Assembly (NCBI GenBank): GCA_028289325.1
Contig: JANQQN010000311.1
Span: forward strand, 1 to 40,667
DNA: 40,667 nt
Direction of reading: 5' to 3'
Source: Myxococcota bacterium
GTDB taxonomy: Bacteria; Myxococcota; Kuafuiibacteriia; Kuafuiibacteriales; Kuafuiibacteriaceae
Positions 1 to 8,093 of the stretch are shown one piece after another; positions within the stretch are counted from its first letter, which is position 1; every line of letters begins with the position of its first letter. The translations under genes and the position numbers were made by a program. The notes under the pieces are model-generated. The model was given only the letters and a program-made list of their open reading frames with translations, did not search any database and had not been told where the DNA came from.

Positions 1-1203
1 CGGGCGAGGCGGCGCGGACCGCATGCCACGCCGCCTCGCCCTCAATCGGTGCCTCCGCGCCCGCACGCCACGCCGCCTCGCCCCCAATCGGTGCCCCCGC
101 GCCCCGCATCGACGCCGCCTCGCGCCTTCGCCCCGCCGCCGGACCAGCGGATCGAGCCGCCGTCGTTGACGCCCCCGAACTTGCTCCCGTGGCGCGGAGG
201 GCGCGAACCGGCGGATCGGGTTCCGCCCGCGGTGCCTCAACCCATCAGCGTCGAAGACACGTACGCATCGAGCCGGGGGGAAGAGGGAGGCCTTCCGCTG
301 CCGGAGCCGATGCCCCCGGAGGCGATCTTCAGCGATGACCTGCCTCGTTTGCCGTCGGGGACGGTGGTCGGTGAGCGTTACAAGATCGAAGACGTGATCG
401 GCGAGGGCGGCGTTTCGGTCGTCTACCGCTGCTCGCACAGCTTCCTGCGCAAGGACGTCGCCATCAAGGTTCTGCGACCGGAGCTGGCCACCATGCCGCC
501 CGTGGTCGAGCGGTTCCATCGTGAAGCACGTTCGGTCGCTCAGCTCGACCACCCCAACATCGTGCGGGTGATCGATTTCGGCAAATCGAACACCGGCTCC
601 CTGTTCCTGGTCATGGACCTGATCGAGGGCGTCTCGCTGGCCGATGAAATCGAGCGCGAGGGGTATCTGGCGCCCACCGCCGCGGTGCGGGTGGTGGTCA
701 GCATTCTGACCGGCCTCGAACACGCCCACGGCCGAGGGGTCATCCATCGCGATCTCAAGCCCGACAACATCATGCTGGTGGCGACGGAGTCCGGGCCGAC
801 CGAAGTCAAGATTCTCGACTTCGGGATCGCGAAGCTCGGCGATGTCGAGATCGGCAGTCGGCCGATCACCGAGGCAGGGATGGTCTTCGGAACGCCCCGG
901 TACATGTCGCCGGAGCAGGCGGCGGGCGAACCGGTCGACCACCGTTCGGATCTGTTCGCGGTGGGTATCATCCTATACCAGCTGCTGTCGGGGCAGCTGC
1001 CGTTCGATGGCGACACCACCGTTCAGATCCTGCGGCGCGTTCTGACCCAGCCCGCGCCGCGGCTGAGGGTCAATGGACTGCCCAGCGTCACCTCCGAGGC
1101 TTTGGCCGACGTCGTCGCGCTGGCGCTCGCGAAGAGTCCCGAACAACGGTACCCATCCGCGCGAAAGATGCGGGAGGCGCTTCAGGCCTGCTTCCCGCTG
1201 TAA
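1..1203 (+). CDS. Ser/Thr protein kinase (5' end outside window)
   Basis: Hanks-type kinase that phosphorylates Ser/Thr on target proteins. The frame is open back to base 1, so the gene probably starts upstream; GTG at 49 is only the first start codon visible. Numbering from that GTG: a Pro/Arg-rich tail fills residues 1-100, then the kinase domain runs from about 105 to the end. Lys140 (VAIK), Glu159, the HRDLKPDN loop (Asp235), DFG (Asp258) and GTPRYMSPEQ are all present, so it should be active. The Gly loop reads GEGGVSVV, with Ser in place of the third Gly. There is no membrane segment or C-terminal sensor, so it looks cytosolic. A second kinase gene follows 82 bp downstream in the same direction. 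Kinase identity is certain; the substrate is unknown. Confidence 0.93.
   Translation, partial: RARRRGPHATPPRPQSVPPRPHATPPRPQSVPPRPASTPPRAFAPPPDQRIEPPSLTPPNLLPWRGGREPADRVPPAVPQPISVEDTYASSRGEEGGLPLPEPMPPEAIFSDDLPRLPSGTVVGERYKIEDVIGEGGVSVVYRCSHSFLRKDVAIKVLRPELATMPPVVERFHREARSVAQLDHPNIVRVIDFGKSNTGSLFLVMDLIEGVSLADEIEREGYLAPTAAVRVVVSILTGLEHAHGRGVIHRDLKPDNIMLVATESGPTEVKILDFGIAKLGDVEIGSRPITEAGMVFGTPRYMSPEQAAGEPVDHRSDLFAVGIILYQLLSGQLPFDGDTTVQILRRVLTQPAPRLRVNGLPSVTSEALADVVALALAKSPEQRYPSARKMREALQACFPL
19..102 (+). repeat. two tandem 42-bp units (14-aa Pro-rich repeat)
   Basis: Two adjacent 42-bp units (19-60 and 61-102) encode the same 14 residues, PHATPPRPQSVPPR, and differ at only three third-codon positions. 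A degraded third unit follows (PASTPPRAFAPP). The array probably continues upstream of the window. It forms the flexible N-terminal tail of the kinase. Confidence 0.8.
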
Positions 1204-1285
1204 CGCCTCGAGTTGGTCGCGCTCAGCATCGATAACGACGTCGGACCTTTCCTCCGCGCCGTGTGATCTTTACCATGGCCGTCGC

Positions 1286-3067
1286 GTGGCCGAGCCGCCG
1301 CACAATTCAGAGCGCCGTGACCTGACGGGGCAGGTCCTGGCGAACCGATACCGCATCGTTGACCTCATCGGCGAAGGGGCGATGGGTCAGGTTTGGCGCG
1401 GAATGCCCGTCAATGGCGGCGCGCCGGTCGCGATCAAGGTCGTCCACGCGAACCTGTCCACCAACGCAACGGTCATCGGCCGCTTCAAGAGCGAGGCGAT
1501 GGCCGCATCGCGTCTCATTCACCCCAATACCGTTCGTGTGCTCGATTTCGGCGAGGCGCCGGGCCGGATGCTCTACATGGTGATGGAGTATCTGCGAGGC
1601 CAAAACCTCGACGCGCTCCTCGAACGGATCGGACGGCTGAGCGAAAAGCGCACCCTCGCCATCGGCGTGCAGATCCTCGACGCCTTGGTCGCTGCCCACC
1701 GGAACAACATCATCCATCGGGATCTGAAGCCCGAGAACGTCATGCTGGTGAAGGGCGACACCGGCGAGGAGCAGGTCAAAGTCCTGGATTTTGGCATCGC
1801 CAAGGTCCTCGATCCCCTCAGTCCCGATGACCCGACCGGGATCATGACGCTCACCCGCGCTGGAGCGGTGGTCGGGACGCCAGCGTACATGTCGCCGGAG
1901 CAAGCGACCGGGGAGCGGATCGATCCTCGCTCCGACATCTTCTCGGCGGGGGTGACGCTGTATCACATGATCACCGGCATTAAGCCGTTTCGGGCCCAAA
2001 CGTTGGTCGGGCTCCTACAGCAGGTGATCTCGGTGGATCCGCCGCGGGTTTCGTCCTGCATCTCGACCGTCGACCCTCGGGTGGAGGCGATCATCCACTG
2101 TGCCCTGCAGAAGCAGGCCGAACATCGCTTCCAGACCGCCCAACAGATGAGAGCGGCGCTGCAGCACGTGATCGAATCGAGCGGCCGAGGCCTGAACATG
2201 GCCGCCACGCCGATACCCAATACGATGGCGAATACGGTCGCCCCGCCGCCCGCGCTCAGTGGGCCGCCGGCCCCGACCCCGGCCGTCGGCCGGGGGGCGG
2301 CGGTTGCCCCTCCGCCCCCCGGCCGTCTGAGGAGCCGGGCCTCGAACATCAGCGGTAGCCACGGCGGCATGTCCGCCTCCCCGATGCCTAGCCTCGGGGT
2401 TCAGACCTTCTATACCGACACCGGGACCCTCGACACGCCGGACTTCACCCGGGGCCCCCGGCGCCGAATGCTGGCCATTGTCGCCGGGGTGAGCGCGTTG
2501 GCGGGCGGCGGGTTCCTGATGCGGTGGGCGAGCAGCGCCGGACCCTCGGTGGGGGAGCTAACGCGACGGGTGGATATCGACGCGTGGGGTGCCGCGGAAA
2601 GCTACGCCCTGGAGCACTTCGACTTCTTCGCCCGCTTGCCGGAGACCGGTGACCTCATTCGCCGGTCGCTGGCCATGCGGCGAATGCACTTCGCCGACGT
2701 GTGGCGCCAGCGCGGTCTTCGCCATGACCCCGCCGCGACCGTGGAGCCGGGGTACTGGCGGGGGGAAGCGAAGTTTCCCGATCGGCCCGAACGCTATCGA
2801 TTCACCTTGGTCATCGAGTCGGTCACCCCGTTGACCGTCAGGGGGTACAGCGACTGGCCGGGGCTCGGGGTTCGGGTGAAGACCGAAGGGTACCGGGATG
2901 GCAATCATCTGCTGCTGTGGGACTGCGCGTATCTTTTCCAGGGCCGAAGTTCGATGGGCTTCACGCTTTTCGACAAGAAGTCTCTGTTTCTCGACGGTGA
3001 TAGGCTCATGGGTTTCGAAGGGCCGTATCGCGCGGTGATCGAGGGGCAGAGGGTGCCAAACCCGTAG
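1286..3067 (+). CDS. transmembrane Ser/Thr protein kinase with C-terminal extracytoplasmic domain
   Basis: Second Hanks-type kinase, 593 aa. GTG at 1286 is chosen because it places a short leader before the kinase domain and lies after the upstream stop; earlier codons of this frame only shadow the first kinase. The Gly loop GEGAMGQV is canonical; Lys51, HRDLKPEN (Asp146), DFG (Asp168) and GTPAYMSPEQ are present. Residues ~290-390 are a Pro/Ala-rich linker, ~395-414 a single membrane helix (MLAIVAGVSALAGGGFLMRW), and ~420-593 an unrecognised domain rich in aromatic residues. The topology fits a receptor-type kinase with a cytoplasmic catalytic domain and an outside sensor or binding domain. 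No clear Shine-Dalgarno is visible, so the start is moderately secure. Confidence 0.92.
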   Translation: MAEPPHNSERRDLTGQVLANRYRIVDLIGEGAMGQVWRGMPVNGGAPVAIKVVHANLSTNATVIGRFKSEAMAASRLIHPNTVRVLDFGEAPGRMLYMVMEYLRGQNLDALLERIGRLSEKRTLAIGVQILDALVAAHRNNIIHRDLKPENVMLVKGDTGEEQVKVLDFGIAKVLDPLSPDDPTGIMTLTRAGAVVGTPAYMSPEQATGERIDPRSDIFSAGVTLYHMITGIKPFRAQTLVGLLQQVISVDPPRVSSCISTVDPRVEAIIHCALQKQAEHRFQTAQQMRAALQHVIESSGRGLNMAATPIPNTMANTVAPPPALSGPPAPTPAVGRGAAVAPPPPGRLRSRASNISGSHGGMSASPMPSLGVQTFYTDTGTLDTPDFTRGPRRRMLAIVAGVSALAGGGFLMRWASSAGPSVGELTRRVDIDAWGAAESYALEHFDFFARLPETGDLIRRSLAMRRMHFADVWRQRGLRHDPAATVEPGYWRGEAKFPDRPERYRFTLVIESVTPLTVRGYSDWPGLGVRVKTEGYRDGNHLLLWDCAYLFQGRSSMGFTLFDKKSLFLDGDRLMGFEGPYRAVIEGQRVPNP

Positions 3068-3103
3068 GTCCGCCCGAGCGCCCTGTGGTAACGTCCGGCC
3101 CCG

Positions 3104-3673
3104 ATGCTGGCGAAACGTCGACCGCGCGCGCCACGGCGCGGGTTCACGATCACCGAACTGATCGCCGCCTTGGCGATCGCTGCCGTGTTGGGAACGGTGG
3201 CCGTCGCGGCCGTCCGATCGTTGACCGACACGCGTAAGCTCGAGCGGGGGGCGAGCAACGTCATGGCCGCGATTCGTCGCGCCCGGGCCCTCGGCGTGAC
3301 GGGCCGGGCCCAGCTGGTGACGGTCGCCCCGCCCCCACCCACCAGCGGACCGATCTTGCCCACACCGCCTACCGTCAACCTCGACCCGATCGTCAATTCC
3401 GGGATCGACATCCCCGACGCGACCCAGCTTCAGGTCTATTCAGAAGACTCTACGGGGACCCGCCAGGTGGTCCAGGTCGTCTCCCTGACGCAGATGTTCC
3501 CCGAGTCGGAGCTGCGGATTACGTTCCCGACCACGCCGGCGCAGATCGTTTTTAGACGCGACGGCACTCGTGACCTCGCGACGCCCGATCGCATCGTGAT
3601 CGAAGACCTGAGGGCCAATCGAAGCCTGACCATCCGGGTCAACGGGGCCGGCATCCCGCGGTTGGGCATCTGA
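3104..3673 (+). CDS. type IV pilin-like pseudopilin (GspH/FimT type)
   Basis: 189 aa with a class III signal peptide: a basic leader (MLAKRRPRAPRRG), cleavage expected after Gly13, then FTITE with Glu at mature position +5, and a hydrophobic helix AALAIAAVLGTVAVAAV. This is the prepilin-peptidase substrate signature. The remainder is a beta-rich globular domain of the size of minor pseudopilins such as GspH/FimT. Such proteins form the tip of type II secretion or type IV pilus fibres in the inner membrane and periplasm. No other secretion or pilus gene is nearby, so it stands alone. The gene starts 36 bp after the kinase and ends 9 bp before the pseudouridine synthase. Confidence 0.8.
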   Translation: MLAKRRPRAPRRGFTITELIAALAIAAVLGTVAVAAVRSLTDTRKLERGASNVMAAIRRARALGVTGRAQLVTVAPPPPTSGPILPTPPTVNLDPIVNSGIDIPDATQLQVYSEDSTGTRQVVQVVSLTQMFPESELRITFPTTPAQIVFRRDGTRDLATPDRIVIEDLRANRSLTIRVNGAGIPRLGI

Positions 3674-3682
3674 AACGAGGCC

Positions 3683-4309
3683 GTGTCGGCGCTCGAAGTC
3701 TTCGCCGAAGGACCCGGCTGGCTGGTCGTCGATAAGGCGGCGGGTCTTCTGTCGACGCCGGGGAAGTTCATCTCGGACAGCGTGACCGCTCGCCTCGAGG
3801 CGTCGGGCCGCCGGGCCCTCGCCGTTCATCGACTCGATATGGACACGTCGGGGCTCATGGTGGTGGCGACGGATCCCGAGGTCCACCGCGCCTTGAGTCT
3901 GCAGTTCCAGCGGCGGCAGGTCGCGAAGGCGTATCTGGCCTGCCTGGCCGGCGAGGTCTCGGCCGACGAGGGGACCATCGCGCTCGCCTTCCGACTGGAT
4001 CCGGCGGATCGACCCCGACAGGTGTTCGATCCGGTGCATGGTCGTCTCGGAGTGACCAGATTTCGGGTCCTCGACCGGACGTTCGACAGGACGCGGGTCC
4101 GGTTCGTGCCCGAGACCGGCCGTACCCACCAGCTGCGGCTTCACGCGGCCCATCCGATAGGCCTCGCGGCGCCGATCCTCGGGGATCCGCTGTATGGCCG
4201 CTCCAGTGCTCGCCCGAGCTCTCGGTTGGCGTTAGACGCATATCAGCTGGCATTCGTTTGCCCTTTAACGGGTCAACGTCGGCATTTTCGGCGCCCCCCG
4301 GTGGTCTGA
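3683..4309 (+). CDS. RluA-family RNA pseudouridine synthase
   Basis: 208-aa enzyme that isomerises uridine to pseudouridine in rRNA or tRNA. It has the RluA motif HRLDMDTSG with the catalytic Asp52, plus the later family motif GRTHQLRLH and GDPLYG. There is no S4 domain, so it resembles the short RluA/TruC types rather than RluC/RluD. GTG at 3683 is preceded by a CGAGG-type ribosome site at 3676-3680. The exact RNA target cannot be told from sequence. It is 9 bp downstream of the pseudopilin gene and probably co-transcribed with it. Confidence 0.88.
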   Translation: MSALEVFAEGPGWLVVDKAAGLLSTPGKFISDSVTARLEASGRRALAVHRLDMDTSGLMVVATDPEVHRALSLQFQRRQVAKAYLACLAGEVSADEGTIALAFRLDPADRPRQVFDPVHGRLGVTRFRVLDRTFDRTRVRFVPETGRTHQLRLHAAHPIGLAAPILGDPLYGRSSARPSSRLALDAYQLAFVCPLTGQRRHFRRPPVV

Positions 4310-4380
4310 ATGATCTGGTCATCGTCGAAAAGCTTTCGTATGGCCGATCAAGGACGCCCAACGGGGCAGGGAGACGCGAA

Positions 4381-5184
4381 ATGGAACTGAAGCGGGTCGA
4401 TGCCCAAGAAGCGAAACGATTGATGGATGAAGAGGGCTACGTGCTCCTCGATGTCCGCTCGATGCCCGAGTTTGTCGAAGGGCACGCGAAAGGCGCCCAC
4501 AACATTCCGTTTATGCACAAGACGCCGCAGGGCATGGTGGCGAACCCGGACTTCGTCAACGTCGTCAAGGCGACCTTCCCGGAGCCGGCCCAGAAGCTGA
4601 TCACCATGTGCGGCATGGGCGCTCGGTCCGCGCGGGCCGCGGCCGCGCTCGCGGACCTCGGCTACACCGACGTCGTGGACATGAAGGGCGGGTTCAGCTC
4701 CGAAAAGGACGACGACGGCAACACCGTGAATGCCGGATGGCTGGAGCAGGCGCTGCCGACCGATACCGGAGAGCCCAGCGGCCGCAGCTACCGTGACCTG
4801 AGCCAAGGGGCCCGGCCCGACGCCTCGCCGCCCGCGGCGCCAGCGCCGGCGCCAGCGGAGGCCGCAGAGACGATCAACGCGCCCGACGCCGAGGGGATGA
4901 ATCGTTTCGCGAGCGCCAAGCGACGCGTGCAGTGCGCCCGCCTCGGTCGCGAGCTGCCGGGACTCAAGCGACGGCCGTACCCGGGAGATCTGGGGGAGCG
5001 GATCTTCCGCGAGATCTCCGCCGCCGCGTGGGACGAGTGGGTGGAACACTCGAAGATGATCATCAACGAGTACCGCATCAACTCCTCGGACCCGGAGGCG
5101 ATGAAGCTGTTGATGGAGCAGTGCGAGCAGTTCTTGTACGGCAGCGGGGACTTCAAGCGGCCGGAAGGTTACGTGCCCCAGTAG
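4381..5184 (+). CDS. rhodanese domain fused to YggX-type Fe(II) trafficking domain
   Basis: 267 aa. ATG at 4381 follows a GGGAG ribosome site at 4369-4373; upstream in-frame codons lie in the previous gene. Residues 1-125 form a rhodanese domain (DVRSMPEF, active-site loop CGMGARS with Cys77, KGGF), expected to move sulfane sulfur. Residues ~130-175 are an Ala/Pro linker. Residues ~180-267 match YggX: RVQCARLGRE with the conserved N-terminal Cys (Cys185), YPGDLGERI, EISAAAWDEW, MIINEYRIN, and the ending EGYVP. YggX protects or supplies iron for Fe-S clusters. The fusion joins a sulfur carrier and an iron-handling module in one chain, suggesting a role in Fe-S assembly or repair (inference). 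Its end overlaps the convergent gene by 16 bp. Confidence 0.9.
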   Translation: MELKRVDAQEAKRLMDEEGYVLLDVRSMPEFVEGHAKGAHNIPFMHKTPQGMVANPDFVNVVKATFPEPAQKLITMCGMGARSARAAAALADLGYTDVVDMKGGFSSEKDDDGNTVNAGWLEQALPTDTGEPSGRSYRDLSQGARPDASPPAAPAPAPAEAAETINAPDAEGMNRFASAKRRVQCARLGRELPGLKRRPYPGDLGERIFREISAAAWDEWVEHSKMIINEYRINSSDPEAMKLLMEQCEQFLYGSGDFKRPEGYVPQ

Positions 5185-6308
5185 CGCATCAACACGTCCG
5201 TGACTCGGGTGACCGTGAGCGCGGTCGACACCATCACCGCGAGGCCGACGATGGTCCCCGCGGTGATGCGGTGGGCAAGAGCCGCCGCCCGCACTCGCCG
5301 GGCCTTGAGGCCTGGAACGACGTCCTGAATTCGATCGAGCTGCTGAGCGTGGATCAGCACCGCCCGGTCGCGCGCTCTGAACCACGGCGCGAAGGTCACG
5401 GCGGCGGACCGAGTGGGTGACGACGTCGCGGTCGGCAGGAGTCGTCGCGCCGCCGGGTGGTCGGCGGCCAGCACCGCCGCGGCCAGCGTCAACGGCACGG
5501 GCAGCGCGTGGGCCTCGGCGAAGGCGAGGACCTCGAGCAGTGCAGCCTGCGCCAGCCTCGTGTATCCCGCCCCGACGCCTGGCGTCGCCGCGAGCGCGGC
5601 GCGCAGCCCCCGGTCGATCGGATCTTCGCGGCCCGTGCGGGCCAAGCTGACCAGGAGTCCCACTCCGGCGAGGACCACGATCAGGCCGGGGCTGGTCACG
5701 GACGCGGACGCGAGGCCGGCGAGGACCAGCGGCGCTTCCCCGGCGGCCAGCATCAGCCCCGCGACCAACACCGGCGTGGCGATCCAAACCATCCACGTCG
5801 CTCGACGTTCGGCTTGATGGCGGTCGGCCATCGCCACCAGCCGCACGGACTCGCCGAGTCGGCCGGCAGCTTGGCCGTCGCGCACCAGCCGGTGCCCGGC
5901 GCCCGACAAGAATCCCGACGCGGCGAGCACCGCTACCGGGTCGGGCTGCTCGGCCGCGATGCGGCGCAAGCGCGAGCGGGCGGGTCGGCCGAGCCCTTCG
6001 ACGAGGGATCCGGTCCAAAAGGCGCACGGATCCCGTCCTGCCTCGAGCCACTGGGCCAGGCCTTCGAGCAGCCACGCCCGCTCTTCGGGAGGACGCAGGC
6101 TCGGGGTCGCCGCCGCGGGGGCCGGCGGCCGTGGCGGTCGGGTCGATCTCGGTCGGTTCGATGCCGGTGGGGGGGACGGCGGCGGGCGGCCCCGAAACCG
6201 CGCGTAAATGATCCCGCAGTAGGGACACTCGACCGCCGTCGCCGCCCGTTCACGGCCGCAACCCGGGCAGGTGGGGCCCGATGGGGCCGGGCTCGTCGAG
6301 AGAATCAC
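5169..6308 (-). CDS. zinc-ribbon multi-pass membrane protein of unknown function
   Basis: About 379 aa from GTG at 6308. The N-terminus carries a CPGCG...CPYCG zinc ribbon (Cys14, 17, 28, 31), then a Pro-rich linker, a helical region, two central hydrophobic segments (VWIATPVLVAGLMLAAG and GLIVVLAGVGLLVSLA) and a third near the C-terminus (ITAGTIVGLAVMVSTAL). It is probably an inner-membrane protein with a cytoplasmic metal-binding head. The start is uncertain: ATG at 6347 is also in frame but would overlap the divergent sixA start codon. I do not recognise the family; no enzyme motif is visible. Confidence 0.72.
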   Translation of the reverse strand: MILSTSPAPSGPTCPGCGRERAATAVECPYCGIIYARFRGRPPPSPPPASNRPRSTRPPRPPAPAAATPSLRPPEERAWLLEGLAQWLEAGRDPCAFWTGSLVEGLGRPARSRLRRIAAEQPDPVAVLAASGFLSGAGHRLVRDGQAAGRLGESVRLVAMADRHQAERRATWMVWIATPVLVAGLMLAAGEAPLVLAGLASASVTSPGLIVVLAGVGLLVSLARTGREDPIDRGLRAALAATPGVGAGYTRLAQAALLEVLAFAEAHALPVPLTLAAAVLAADHPAARRLLPTATSSPTRSAAVTFAPWFRARDRAVLIHAQQLDRIQDVVPGLKARRVRAAALAHRITAGTIVGLAVMVSTALTVTRVTDVLMRYWGT

Positions 6309-6345
6309 CGAAGGTCGATTATGGACGTGGTAGCGTACCGGATCC

Positions 6346-6870
6346 ATGGACCGTCGGTTGATCATGATGCGTCACGCGAAGAGCTCCTGGTCGTCGGACG
6401 CGCCGAGCGACCACGCTCGCCCTCTGAACAAACGCGGCCGCCGCAGCGCGCGAGCGGTGGGCCAGGCCTTACCGAGCCTCGGATGGCGTCCGGACAAGGT
6501 GGTTTTGAGTGACTCGGTCCGAACGCAAGAGACCTTGCAGGGGCTGCAGTTCGACGCGGGGGTCGAGGTCGAGCTCGACCCCGCGCTGTATCACGGTGGG
6601 ATCGACCCGGTTCGTGCGGCCATCGCCCGGCAGTCGGGTTCGAAGACCCTCATGCTGCTCGGCCACGAGCCCGGGTGGTCGGAGGCCATCGAGTGGCTCA
6701 CGGGTGTCGGTATCGAGCTCAAAACCGCAGACGCTGCGCTCATCATCGCCCGGGATGCCCCCAGCTGGGCGGAAGCGATCAGTGCGCCGGGGGCCCAAAC
6801 GCTGCAGACGGTCATCCGCAGTCGGGCGCTCCTCGAGCTTTCTCAAACCGCCACGGACGTCGTACCCTGA
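6346..6870 (+). CDS. sixA: SixA-like phosphohistidine phosphatase
   Basis: 174-aa histidine-phosphatase-superfamily protein. The catalytic RHAK motif (His10) replaces the usual RHG as in SixA, and the second conserved His is in LLGHEPGW (His107). Other SixA-like features are LNKRGRRSA and SDSVRTQET. SixA removes phosphate from phosphohistidine on signalling or phosphotransfer proteins; the partner here is unknown. ATG at 6346 overlaps, within CCATGG, a possible start codon of the divergent membrane-protein gene. The kelch gene begins 5 bp after its stop, so these probably form one transcript. Confidence 0.86.
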   Translation: MDRRLIMMRHAKSSWSSDAPSDHARPLNKRGRRSARAVGQALPSLGWRPDKVVLSDSVRTQETLQGLQFDAGVEVELDPALYHGGIDPVRAAIARQSGSKTLMLLGHEPGWSEAIEWLTGVGIELKTADAALIIARDAPSWAEAISAPGAQTLQTVIRSRALLELSQTATDVVP

Positions 6871-6875
6871 ACCCA

Positions 6876-8093
6876 GTGAGCGTGGACTCCGCACCGGGAA
6901 TTCGCCGGCGCCGGCGACGCGCCCCCGCCGATCCCGCCGCCCTCGAAACGCGGTCCGCGAGCGAGCTCGGCTGGGCGGGTCCGGTGTCGAGCCCGGAGCT
7001 GTTGTCGCCGGATTCGGACACGCTGTCCGCGCCGCGTCCCGTGCTGCGTCGCCCCAGTGCCCACGTCGTCGCCCCCCGTTCCCGTCCGGGGCTGCGGGTT
7101 CAGCGCGGGCCGCTGGTCTTTGCACGGTCGCGGATCGTGCCTGGGAGTCGAGACGGTCGGGTCGTCGCGCTCGCCGATGGCGGGGCTATCGCGTGGGGCG
7201 ACGACGAGACCACCCGGCGCTGGACGGTGCCGCCCACTGGAACCCCGAGGTGGTGCGCAGGACCCGCGCTGCCGGGGCCCGCCTACGGCGCGCCGGGGGT
7301 TCGGCTCGGCGACGGTTCCGTTTTGGTGGTAGGGGCGGGCGCGTCGGGCGATCAGCTGTATCGCTGGGTCCCGGGTGCGGACGAGTTCGAGGCCCGCCCC
7401 CCGCTCGCGTTTAAGCGCCACGGTGCGGCGGTGGTGTCCGACGATCAGGGCGGGGCGTGGGTCGTCGGCGGCATTGTTGGCGACGGCCGGCCGGCGATGG
7501 TCGTCGAGCGGGTGACCGCCGAGGGGGCGACCGAAGTCGACACCTTGGCCGTTCCTCGCCCCGATCCGCTGGTGGTCGTGGTTCGTCGCATGCTCGTGGT
7601 CCTCGGGCCGGCGGGCGCCAGCGAACCGCCGGAGATCTGGTCCTTGACGTCCGGACCGGCCACGGTGGGTCGTCCGGCGCCCGAGCCGCGGGTGGGCGCG
7701 GCGGCGATCGGCAACGACGGGCAGGTACTGCGGGTCGGCGGTCGTTCCGCGGTGTCTTCGGACGCGGTGCTGATGCCGGGAACCCATCTGTACGATCTCG
7801 ATGCCGACGTCTGGCGGCCCGCCGGTTATCTGGCCACGCCTCGCTTTCGACCCGTGCTCGCGCCGTGGGGGGCGAAAGACGCACTCCTGATCGGCGGGGA
7901 GGCGCTCGACCCGAAGGTCGTGGCCCTCGTCGAGCACTTCGACGGCACCCGATGGTCACGGGGATGTACGCTCAGCGTGGGCCGAATCGACCACGCGGCG
8001 GTCGCGCTCGCCGACGGTCGCGTGCTCGTGGCCGGCGGCCGAACCCTTGGCCACCTGGCCCCTCCGTTCAGCGAGCTATCGAGCCGTCCATGA
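6876..8093 (+). CDS. kelch-like beta-propeller protein
   Basis: 405 aa from GTG at 6876 (GTG at 6882 also possible). After a ~90-residue basic, Pro/Arg-rich head the protein consists of repeated blades with the kelch-type pair of glycines, for example AWVVGGIVGDGR, VLRVGGRSA, ALLIGGEAL and VLVAGGRTLG. Kelch propellers bind proteins or ligands and have no activity of their own unless fused. No signal peptide is visible, so it is probably cytoplasmic. Its stop codon overlaps the next start (ATGA at 8090-8093), which implies translational coupling and a joint function with the FHA-like protein. Confidence 0.75.
   Translation: MSVDSAPGIRRRRRRAPADPAALETRSASELGWAGPVSSPELLSPDSDTLSAPRPVLRRPSAHVVAPRSRPGLRVQRGPLVFARSRIVPGSRDGRVVALADGGAIAWGDDETTRRWTVPPTGTPRWCAGPALPGPAYGAPGVRLGDGSVLVVGAGASGDQLYRWVPGADEFEARPPLAFKRHGAAVVSDDQGGAWVVGGIVGDGRPAMVVERVTAEGATEVDTLAVPRPDPLVVVVRRMLVVLGPAGASEPPEIWSLTSGPATVGRPAPEPRVGAAAIGNDGQVLRVGGRSAVSSDAVLMPGTHLYDLDADVWRPAGYLATPRFRPVLAPWGAKDALLIGGEALDPKVVALVEHFDGTRWSRGCTLSVGRIDHAAVALADGRVLVAGGRTLGHLAPPFSELSSRP

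Noticed and set aside
4348..6228. 626-codon open frame on the minus strand
   Set aside because: Overlaps the well-supported rhodanese-YggX gene and the zinc-ribbon gene in other frames; no recognisable domain.
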